From JAFGDH01 sp964441265 (GTDB lineage: Archaea > Aenigmatarchaeota > Aenigmatarchaeia > QMZP01 > QMZT01), in NCBI GenBank assembly GCA_964441265.1, contig CAYYKJ010000002.1, forward strand, positions 115,422-179,421: a DNA stretch of 64,000 bases. Direction: 5' to 3'. How positions within the stretch are numbered: the first letter of the stretch is position 1; every line of letters starts with the position of its first letter. Shown here piece after piece: positions 25,929 through 32,722 of the stretch. A program made the translations under genes and the position numbers. The notes under the pieces were generated by a model. That model saw only the letters and a program-made list of their open reading frames with translations. It was not told where the DNA came from and searched no databases.

Positions 25929-26441
25929 ATGCCCACGTTCGCCAGGACGAAGATGGTTCTGCAGGAGGACTGCTATCAGGACAAGCCCGAGAGGCCGCTC
26001 ATGAAGTACGTGGGCCCCAACGTAATCAAGCTCTATTACAAGTCCTACGAGCTGCTGAAGGCCATATTCCAGTGCTCTGATGCAGACATAGAGGAGGAGA
26101 GGTTCAACTGGGGGAAGGGGGAGAAGGAGAAGTTCAAGGTGAGGTGGTACGTCCACAAGGACATAGACGCGCACACCTTCCTTTACATAAGGGTGGATGT
26201 TTCCGGTTCCGGTGACGAGAAGTCCGGAAGCGCCAAGATCCAGCTCAAGCCGGTCATGAGGACCGAATACCCCCAGGACACCATATGGCAGCGATCGCTT
26301 TTTTATGAGATGCTCAGGATGTTCTGGCACAGGGCGTTTTACCACGAGAAGAGGGAGAGGATAGCCGACGAGTGCAGGTCCCTCTGCATAAGGTTTCAGA
26401 GACAGATGAACGAGTTCTTCAAGCAGCTGAGGGAGATGTGA
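25929..26441 (+). CDS. Unrecognised 170-residue protein, paralogue 1
   Basis: A soluble protein rich in aromatic and charged residues. It shares a pattern with the next gene: an acidic-Cys start (LQEDCYQ against MQDDCF), an aromatic R-F-x-W site (ERFNWGKG against PRFMWDWTG), V-x-W (VRWYVHKD against YVHWLAKK), KSGSAKIQLKPVMR against NEGTFRMEIEPVLR, then W.R..FY near C and ECRSLCIRF against RCKELAEKF. The two therefore look like diverged paralogues from a tandem duplication. The ATG at 25929 is preferred to an upstream TTG at 25923. Function unknown. Confidence 0.65.
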   Translation: MPTFARTKMVLQEDCYQDKPERPLMKYVGPNVIKLYYKSYELLKAIFQCSDADIEEERFNWGKGEKEKFKVRWYVHKDIDAHTFLYIRVDVSGSGDEKSGSAKIQLKPVMRTEYPQDTIWQRSLFYEMLRMFWHRAFYHEKRERIADECRSLCIRFQRQMNEFFKQLREM

Positions 26442-26445
26442 TCCC

Positions 26446-26943
26446 ATGGCAAAGATAGAGATGCAGGATGACTGCTTCGCCCCGAGGAGGACGAGGTGGG
26501 TGGAGTATGCGGGACCGGACCCCTTCGCTTTCTACAGGGAGGGGAGGAACATACTGAGACCGGTGTTCGAGATCGGTACGTCCTCCACCGGCGAGCCCAG
26601 GTTCATGTGGGACTGGACAGGGGACCCCATACAGCTTTACGTTCACTGGCTGGCAAAGAAGGGATGGAGCAACATAACCCAGTTCTGGTTCAGCATGAGG
26701 TGCGTGGGCTTCAAGTCAAAGTCCAAGAACGAGGGGACCTTCAGGATGGAGATAGAGCCCGTCCTTAGGCACAAGGTCTCCGGAAGCAGGCTGGTGATAT
26801 TCTTCTGGTGGATATACTGGTATCTGTTTTACAACAAAGTCAGGCAGAGCATGCTCCTCAGGTGCAAGGAGCTAGCGGAGAAGTTCATGAACGTGGTGAA
26901 GACCATGTACCATCTCGGAGCGTTCACAGAAGAGACCATATGA
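26446..26943 (+). CDS. Unrecognised 165-residue protein, paralogue 2
   Basis: Diverged paralogue of the preceding gene (see matching blocks there). It has a strongly hydrophobic aromatic stretch (LVIFFWWIYWYLFYNK) that could be a membrane-associating helix, where the partner has LFYEMLRMFWHRAFYH. The ATG at 26446 is preceded by GTGATC, which includes the TGA of the upstream gene, so translation is coupled. It is convergent with ABCE1 with a 1-nt gap. Function unknown. Confidence 0.65.
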   Translation: MAKIEMQDDCFAPRRTRWVEYAGPDPFAFYREGRNILRPVFEIGTSSTGEPRFMWDWTGDPIQLYVHWLAKKGWSNITQFWFSMRCVGFKSKSKNEGTFRMEIEPVLRHKVSGSRLVIFFWWIYWYLFYNKVRQSMLLRCKELAEKFMNVVKTMYHLGAFTEETI

Positions 26944-26944
26944 C

Positions 26945-28738
26945 TCATTTTGAATAATAGTATTTCCCGGACTCCTTCTGTTCGCTGTCCTTCTGGGAGC
27001 CGGATTTGTTGGCTCTGGCCCTTCCCGTGGAAGGGTCCCTCCTGAAGGTGATCCCCAGGTTTTTCAGGAAGGAATTCATTCCTTCCTCTATGTGGCAGGG
27101 GCTTCTTCCCAGACCCTCCGAACCTGGTTTTCCCTCGAAGACCATCACCCTGTCGGATATGGAGTCTATCACCTGGAGATCGTGATCTATCACGAAGGCG
27201 GGCACCTCGTTCTCCTCCACGTGATGCCTGAGTATCTTGGAAATCGTGAGCCTCTGCTCCACATCCAGGAAGGCGGATGGCTCGTCCATGAGTATCATGT
27301 CGTGCTCCCTCCCCATGCAGGCGGCTATGAATACCGCCTGGAGCTCCCCTCCGGAAAGGTTCTCCATATTCTTCTCCAGGTTCCTGGTTATGCCCAGGGA
27401 GGAAACCAGCCTTTTGAACTCGCTGTCCATGAGGTTCCTGTCGGAATTCTTTTCCATGTACTCCCTGACCGTCATACCTGACTCTTCCCTGCTTATGACC
27501 AGCCTCTGCGGCTTGTATGAAATCCTGAACCCCTCCAGCGGCTTCCCTTTGTCGGGCTTCAGCTCCCCAACCATCATCTTTATGAATGTAGTTTTTCCGG
27601 TGCTGTTAGGTCCGAGTATGCCTATTATCTCGTTTCTGAATATCTCCCCGTCCTCTGTCTTCATTCCGAACCTGCTGAATTCCTTTTCAAATCCGCTGAA
27701 ATCCAGGAATTTCTGATTCTTACCGGAAGACCTGGCCCTCTTTCTGAAGTGTATCTGCTTTTCGCGGAAGCGTATGTTCTCTTCCTTGAGATATCCCCCC
27801 AGATAATTGTTTATCCCGATCCTCACTCCGTAGGGTTTCGAGACCACGCCGAAAACGCCCGGCTCCCCGTAAAGTACATGAACATCATCGCTAAGGTAGT
27901 CCAGCGCCGCCAGGTCATGCTCCACCACCATCACGACCCCTTTCTCCGAGAGATTCCGAATCTCCCTCGCGACCAGCAGCCTCTGCTTCACGTCCAGATA
28001 GGAGGACGGTTCGTCGAAGAAATAAAAATCGCACTCCCTGGAAAGGACGGCGATGGCGGCCAGCATCTGAAGCTCGCCCCCCGAGAGGTCGGAAACCTTC
28101 TTATCAAGCATGTCAGTTACTCCCAGCCTCTCAGCGAGCTCCCCTACTCTCTCCTCGCTTCCGGTCTTCAGGAGAAGCCCTCTCGCCTTGCCTGACCACT
28201 TCCCCGGTATCATGTCGACGTGCTGGGGCTTGTATCCCACGCTAATGCCCTTGTGCTTCAGGTTCTCCAGGTATTCCTGAAGTTCCGTTCCCTTGAATCT
28301 TTCGATGAGTTCATCCCAGCTGAATTTCCCGCCGGGTTTCCCGGTGTTGGGCTTGATGTCCCCGGAAAGTATGTTAAGGACGGTCGTCTTCCCCACGCCG
28401 TTCGGGCCTATAAGCCCGACCACTGAATTCTTTTTCGGCAGGGGGAGCCTGAAAAGGGCGAAGGCGTTCTTCCCGTACCTGTGGACGGGGTTTTCATCCA
28501 GCTCTTTGGGGAGATTGACGACTGAGAGGGCGTGGAAGCCCATCTTGTCGCACTTCTTTATGCACAGCATGCAACCTATGCAGAGACTCTCGTTTATCGA
28601 GGGATAAACGCTTCCCTCCTCTATGTAGATGCAGTCTTCCCCGCTCCTGTTCAGCGGGCATGCCTTCTGGCACTGGTAGCCGCACTTCAAGTTCCTGCAC
28701 AGCTCCCTGTCGAGAACTGCGATCCTCTTCTTTCCCAT
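26945..28738 (-). CDS. Ribosome recycling ATPase ABCE1/Rli1
   Basis: A 597-residue soluble twin ABC ATPase with an N-terminal double [4Fe-4S] domain (cysteines in LCRNLKCGYQCQKACP and LCIGCMLCIKKCDK). Walker A1 is GPNGVGKTT at residues 111-119; signature 1 is LSGGELQMLAAIA; Walker A2 is GPNSTGKTTF; signature 2 is LSGGELQAVFIAAC. It splits ribosomes after termination with aPelota or aRF1. The long C-terminal tail (KSGSQKDSEQKESGKY) is an extension. It is convergent with the unknown paralogue pair. Confidence 0.96.
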   Translation of the reverse strand: MGKKRIAVLDRELCRNLKCGYQCQKACPLNRSGEDCIYIEEGSVYPSINESLCIGCMLCIKKCDKMGFHALSVVNLPKELDENPVHRYGKNAFALFRLPLPKKNSVVGLIGPNGVGKTTVLNILSGDIKPNTGKPGGKFSWDELIERFKGTELQEYLENLKHKGISVGYKPQHVDMIPGKWSGKARGLLLKTGSEERVGELAERLGVTDMLDKKVSDLSGGELQMLAAIAVLSRECDFYFFDEPSSYLDVKQRLLVAREIRNLSEKGVVMVVEHDLAALDYLSDDVHVLYGEPGVFGVVSKPYGVRIGINNYLGGYLKEENIRFREKQIHFRKRARSSGKNQKFLDFSGFEKEFSRFGMKTEDGEIFRNEIIGILGPNSTGKTTFIKMMVGELKPDKGKPLEGFRISYKPQRLVISREESGMTVREYMEKNSDRNLMDSEFKRLVSSLGITRNLEKNMENLSGGELQAVFIAACMGREHDMILMDEPSAFLDVEQRLTISKILRHHVEENEVPAFVIDHDLQVIDSISDRVMVFEGKPGSEGLGRSPCHIEEGMNSFLKNLGITFRRDPSTGRARANKSGSQKDSEQKESGKYYYSK

Positions 28739-28805
28739 ATTGGCACCTTTGGGATTATTTTTTTGCCCCTAGCAATAATAAGTTTTTCCCGGGCGGAAAT
28801 TAATA

Positions 28806-29180
28806 TCAATCCCTCTCCGGGAGGAAAGGAAAGGATATCACTGAGCCCGCCAGCGACCCCGCGACATCAACCGCGACGTCGATCAGGTCCGCCGTCCTTA
28901 AGGGGACGAAGAATTGTATGGCCTCGCAGGAAACTCCTAGAACCACCCCAGCGATCACGGGAACAATGAGGACCATCCGTCTCCCCCTTCCGGAATAGGA
29001 AAGCGCCCTGCTCAGGAGCAATCCGTATATGAGGTATGCGATGAAATGCTCTATGTCCCCGATCCTGAAGAATCCCGTCCTCACCGTGGGGACCGAGGGC
29101 AGGAAGGAGAACGCGATCAGAAAGACGGTCTCGGCCGCTACGAGCATCAGAAAGACATACAATTTCCGGTCATGTCCCAT
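28806..29180 (-). CDS. VanZ-like membrane protein
   Basis: A 124-residue protein with four membrane helices and the VanZ-family pattern: an N-terminal helix, the segment IGDIEHFIAYLIYGLLLSRA with the conserved His/Ala-Tyr site, and the C-terminal RTADLIDVAVDVAGSLAGSV (D-x-x-x-D-x-x-G) signature. The role of VanZ-like proteins is not established in archaea. Same strand as the 69-residue membrane protein upstream. Confidence 0.75.
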   Translation of the reverse strand: MGHDRKLYVFLMLVAAETVFLIAFSFLPSVPTVRTGFFRIGDIEHFIAYLIYGLLLSRALSYSGRGRRMVLIVPVIAGVVLGVSCEAIQFFVPLRTADLIDVAVDVAGSLAGSVISFPFLPERD

Positions 29181-29210
29181 ATCCTGTTTTGGTGCTTCTG
29201 GTTTAATACG

Positions 29211-29420
29211 TTACCTCTTCCACTTCTTGCCGAACTTCCCAACGTACATCCCCACCAGCCAGACCGCGATCAGGAGTATGATGAAGAAACCGATCCGGAA
29301 CCCGCCGAACTCCGGGATGTTTGATCCATACCAGAGTATGAGCGTTATTGCGACCAGCAGGAAAATCATCATGTATATGAGATCCCTCTCCACCTGGTAC
29401 TGATCGTGAATCTTGTGCAT
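29211..29420 (-). CDS. Small two-helix membrane protein
   Basis: A 69-residue protein with two hydrophobic helices (LIYMMIFLLVAITLILWYG and IGFFIILLIAVWLVGMYVG) and a basic C-terminus (KFGKKWKR). No family is recognised. It lies 31 nt upstream of the VanZ-like gene on the same strand. Confidence 0.55.
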   Translation of the reverse strand: MHKIHDQYQVERDLIYMMIFLLVAITLILWYGSNIPEFGGFRIGFFIILLIAVWLVGMYVGKFGKKWKR

Positions 29421-29494
29421 GTTAATTCTTTGTGGGGGCTGAATAAAAATGATTTTTATATGATCGCGACAAATATGAATCAGGAAGTGTTGTC

Positions 29495-29971
29495 ATGAAG
29501 AGCATATTTTTTTCGATGGTTTTCCTCTGCGCCTTGCTGGCGGTTGCCTCCCCAACCGACGCGGTGGAAATACCTTCGCTGGATAACTTATCCGCGGAGG
29601 ACATAGAGCAGTACGAAACCGTGATCCGGGAATTCTATTCCATGGCCATTCAGCAGTACGGCGACCTGCTGGGGGGATTCATAGGCAACGAGAGAATGAA
29701 CATATACATAGAAGGGCTGGACTCTCCGGTATACGCCGTCACAGAAAACAATGAGCTGAAAGACATGGGAGCGGGGGAGCTGGATGACCATACCATGAAC
29801 GTGTATTCCGACATAGGGACGCTGGCGGAGATCGCCATGGGAGAAACCGCCCCCCTGGACGCGCTTAAGGATGGGAGAATCCGCTTCGAAGGGGTGGGAT
29901 TCATGTCCGCTCTGAAGATGTTCTTCGCCCAGATAGCGCTGTTCTTCTATTCGCTTTTCGGCGGCGTTTAA
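29495..29971 (+). CDS. Secreted SCP2-like protein
   Basis: A 158-residue protein with a Sec signal peptide (MKSIFFSMVFLCALLAVASP, cleavage probably near TDA). The mature part has YETVIREFYSMAIQQYG and then the pattern MNVYSDIGTLAEIAMGETAP followed by KDGRIRFEGVGFMSALKMF, which resembles the SCP-2 sterol-carrier fold (an acidic turn, a GETAP-like loop, then Gly-rich strand). It is probably anchored or peripheral at the outer face of the membrane; a C-terminal hydrophobic tail (FFAQIALFFYSLFGG) could anchor it. Lipid binding is inferred. It overlaps the convergent nth gene by 4 nt. Confidence 0.6.
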   Translation: MKSIFFSMVFLCALLAVASPTDAVEIPSLDNLSAEDIEQYETVIREFYSMAIQQYGDLLGGFIGNERMNIYIEGLDSPVYAVTENNELKDMGAGELDDHTMNVYSDIGTLAEIAMGETAPLDALKDGRIRFEGVGFMSALKMFFAQIALFFYSLFGGV

Positions 29972-30600
29972 TTCACACCGATTTTTGGGCAGTCATTGCT
30001 TATGACACATTCTCCGCATTTCGGTTTTCTCGCTCTGCAGACCTTCCTCCCGTGGGCTATGAGTATGTAATTTATCTTGTACCAGTGCTCCCTGGGTATG
30101 ATTTCCATCAGGTCCCTCTCTATCCTGTCGGGATTCTTGTTTTTCGAAAGGCCGATCCTCCGGGAAAGCCTTTTGACGTGGGTGTCAACGGCGATCCCCT
30201 CCACCTTCCCGAAGCCGTGGGCGAGAACTATGTTCGCCGTCTTCCTGGCCACTCCGGGGAGTTTCAGGAGGTCCTCCATGTTGTCCGGTACCTCCCCCCC
30301 GAAGTCCCTGATTATCATCTTCGCGGCGCTGATTATGCTCTTCGCCTTGTTCCGGTAGAATCCGGTCGGACGGATTTCCTGCCCGAATTTCTCCCTGTCA
30401 GCTTTGGCATAGTCCCTTACAGTCCTGTATTTCCTGAAAAGCTCCTTGGTTACGATGTTCACCCTCCTGTCGGTGCACTGGGCGGAGAGAATGGTAGAAA
30501 CGAGTATCTCCAGCGGGTTAGAGAATTCAAGGGCAATCCCCGGGCGGGGATATTCCTTTTCCAGAATTCCTATTATCCTGAGGGCCCTGTCTCTGTTCAT
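29968..30600 (-). CDS. nth: Endonuclease III
   Basis: A 210-residue bifunctional DNA glycosylase/AP lyase of base-excision repair. The HhH motif with catalytic Lys is LPGVARKTANIVLAHGFG and the catalytic Asp is in AVDTHVKRLS. The C-terminal [4Fe-4S] site is C-x6-C-x2-C-x5-C (CRARKPKCGECVISNDC). The ATG at 30600 overlaps the geranylgeranyl reductase stop by 4 nt (ATGA), so it is the third gene of a ferredoxin-reductase operon. Confidence 0.96.
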   Translation of the reverse strand: MNRDRALRIIGILEKEYPRPGIALEFSNPLEILVSTILSAQCTDRRVNIVTKELFRKYRTVRDYAKADREKFGQEIRPTGFYRNKAKSIISAAKMIIRDFGGEVPDNMEDLLKLPGVARKTANIVLAHGFGKVEGIAVDTHVKRLSRRIGLSKNKNPDRIERDLMEIIPREHWYKINYILIAHGRKVCRARKPKCGECVISNDCPKIGVN

Positions 30601-31790
30601 ATCCCGATCTTTCTTCTGATTCCCTTGACCTTGAACCTGGCGTAAATCTTGGCTAACCTGGCGTAATTCTTCCCGTGGGCGAGGTCTACGAGGTCCTCCC
30701 CCGAGAGCACCTCCCCCAGATCGTTCATCTCCTCGTCCTTCATCTTCTCGAACATCTCCCTGACCTTCTCCACGTTCCTGAGGGTCTTGCCCCTCTCCTT
30801 CCACCATCTCTTGTTGTACTCCTGAAGCGCTTCGGAGGAAACGTCCCCCTTCTTTATCGCCTTCTCTATCACGTCTGCAGCTATCCTCGAGGCCTTTATC
30901 GATTCCGCCATGCCGCCCCCGTGTATGGGATTGACCTGGTTCACGGAGTCGCCGACACCAAGACAGCCGTTCACCACCATGTCCTTTAGGAAATTCCCCA
31001 CCGGTATGCATCCCCCGTTAACCTCTGTGATTGAGCCCTTCTTTACGCCGGGCTGCGTCTCTATCCACTTGTCCAGATATTTTTTGGCGGTCATCTCCCC
31101 GCCGAGCATCCCTCCGATTCCTATCCCCACGTTGGCGACGTCCTTGCCCTTGGGGAATATCCACACGTATCCCCTGGGTGCAATCTCGTTTCCGAAATAA
31201 AGAATTATGCTGCTGGGGTCTTCTATGTCTATGCCGACCATTTCGTACTGGAAGCCCGAATCCACGAACATGGGATTCTTGCCCGACTTTATCCCCGCCT
31301 TCCTGGCTATGATCGATTCAACACCGTCCGCGGCGACCACCATCTTCGCCCTTATTTCCATATCCTTCCCCATGACGTTTGCCTTCACTCCCTTTACGAA
31401 TCCGTCTTCGGTTATGAGGTCGTATACATTGCTTCTGGGGACGGTCATCGCCCCGGCCCTTCCGGCCTCGGCGGCCATCCACTTGTCGAACATCTTCCTT
31501 TCCAGCACGTAACCCTCCGTTCCCCCGAAGGCGATGGGAATCCTTCTGCCGTCCGGGGCGTAGACTATTGCCCCCTTTATCCTTTGGGCCTTGGCGCTTT
31601 CCGGCATGTCCAGCCCCAGCGTCCTCACGGAGTTCTCGCTCATTCCCTCCCCGCAGCGGACGGGGGTTCCTATCTCCATGTTCCGGTCCAGGGCGAGAAC
31701 CTTGAGTCCCCTCTTGGCGCATTCCTTCGCCGTGCTGGATCCTCCGGGGCCGCACCCCACGACTATCACGTCGTATTCCTTGCCGATCAT
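30597..31790 (-). CDS. Geranylgeranyl reductase family flavoprotein (archaeal lipid saturation)
   Basis: A 397-residue FAD protein. The Rossmann dinucleotide motif is VIVVGCGPGGSSTAKECAKRG near the N-terminus; further FAD-binding motifs are RCGEGMSENSVR and VVAADGVESIIARKAGI. GVGDSVNQVNPIHGGGMAESI matches the family's third motif. By family these enzymes reduce the double bonds of digeranylgeranylglycerol phospholipids to make saturated archaeal lipids. The overlapping ferredoxin gene upstream is a plausible electron donor, as has been shown for some GGR enzymes. Could also act on another isoprenoid substrate. Confidence 0.88.
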   Translation of the reverse strand: MIGKEYDVIVVGCGPGGSSTAKECAKRGLKVLALDRNMEIGTPVRCGEGMSENSVRTLGLDMPESAKAQRIKGAIVYAPDGRRIPIAFGGTEGYVLERKMFDKWMAAEAGRAGAMTVPRSNVYDLITEDGFVKGVKANVMGKDMEIRAKMVVAADGVESIIARKAGIKSGKNPMFVDSGFQYEMVGIDIEDPSSIILYFGNEIAPRGYVWIFPKGKDVANVGIGIGGMLGGEMTAKKYLDKWIETQPGVKKGSITEVNGGCIPVGNFLKDMVVNGCLGVGDSVNQVNPIHGGGMAESIKASRIAADVIEKAIKKGDVSSEALQEYNKRWWKERGKTLRNVEKVREMFEKMKDEEMNDLGEVLSGEDLVDLAHGKNYARLAKIYARFKVKGIRRKIGI

Positions 31791-31975
31791 TTCTTTCCCT
31801 CCTTCTTCAGGGAAAGAGCCCCTGCCGGGCAGAACTTAACGCATACCCCGCAGCTCGTGCACTTCTCAGGATCGCATTGGGGAAAACCCTCCTTCTCCTC
31901 CAATGCCATCACCGGACATACACTCACGCACCCGAAGCATGAAATGCACTTGTTCCTGTTTACCTTGACTGCCAT
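31787..31975 (-). CDS. 2[4Fe-4S] ferredoxin
   Basis: A 62-residue ferredoxin with two classic cluster motifs, CISCFGCVSVCP and CTSCGVCVKFCP. Its ATG at 31975 follows GTGATTCTC, a partial Shine-Dalgarno; an upstream in-frame ATG at 31984 is less likely. The stop overlaps the GGR ATG by 4 nt. Likely supplies electrons to the adjacent reductase. Confidence 0.92.
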   Translation of the reverse strand: MAVKVNRNKCISCFGCVSVCPVMALEEKEGFPQCDPEKCTSCGVCVKFCPAGALSLKKEGKK

Positions 31976-32038
31976 GAGAATCACTTAATAATCATAATGT
32001 AATTACTATTAAAATAAATAAGTTGTTGGGTGCGGTGG

Positions 32039-32722
32039 ATGCCTTACGAAAAGATCATCAGGGAGCTGAAATCCCGTTCCGATCCGAAGAGGGCGAAGAG
32101 CATGGCGAGGTTCGGGATCAGTCCGGAAAACACGTTCGGTATTCCCATGCCCGTCTTGAGGGCCATGGCCAAGAAAATCGGGAAAGACCATAAGCTGGCC
32201 CGGAATCTGTGGAAGTCCGGGATTCACGAGGCGAAGATACTCGCCAGCCTCGTGGATGATCCTGAAAATGTAACTAAAAATCAGATGGAGAAGTGGGTGA
32301 AGGGTTTCGATTCCTGGGACGTGTGCGACCAGGTCTGCATGAACCTCTTCGACAAGACCCCTTTCGCGTTTGCAAAGGCAAAGCAGTGGAGCCGGCGGAA
32401 GGGAGAATTCGTCAGAAGGGCCGGATTCGCCCTGATGGCCAGCCTTGCCGTGCACGACAAGAGGTCCCCGGACTCGAAATTCGAGGCATTTTTCCCCGTG
32501 ATCAAAAAACGTTCGGACGACGAGAGGAACTACGTGAAGAAGGCGGTGAGCTGGGCCCTAAGGCAGATAGGAAAGAGGAACAAGACTCTGAACAAGAAGG
32601 CGATATCCGTCGCCAGGGAGATAAAGAGGATGGATTCCAGGTCCGCGGGCTGGATCGCTTCTGAAGCCCTGAAGGAGCTGGAGGGCGAGAAGGCGAAGGA
32701 AAGACCGGGGAAGAGGAAATAA
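32039..32722 (+). CDS. AlkD-like DNA alkylation repair/HEAT-repeat protein
   Basis: A 227-residue all-helical protein with HEAT-like repeats and the AlkD-family pattern: GIPMPVLRAMAKKIGKDH near the N-terminus, the conserved KWVKGFDSWDVCDQVCMNLF segment (Trp-Asp substrate-facing motif), and ERNYVKKAVSWALRQIGKRN. Family members excise alkylated bases. The ATG at 32039 is preferred to a GTG at 32030 because GGGTG lies 6 nt upstream. It is convergent with iscU with no gap. Confidence 0.85.
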   Translation: MPYEKIIRELKSRSDPKRAKSMARFGISPENTFGIPMPVLRAMAKKIGKDHKLARNLWKSGIHEAKILASLVDDPENVTKNQMEKWVKGFDSWDVCDQVCMNLFDKTPFAFAKAKQWSRRKGEFVRRAGFALMASLAVHDKRSPDSKFEAFFPVIKKRSDDERNYVKKAVSWALRQIGKRNKTLNKKAISVAREIKRMDSRSAGWIASEALKELEGEKAKERPGKRK

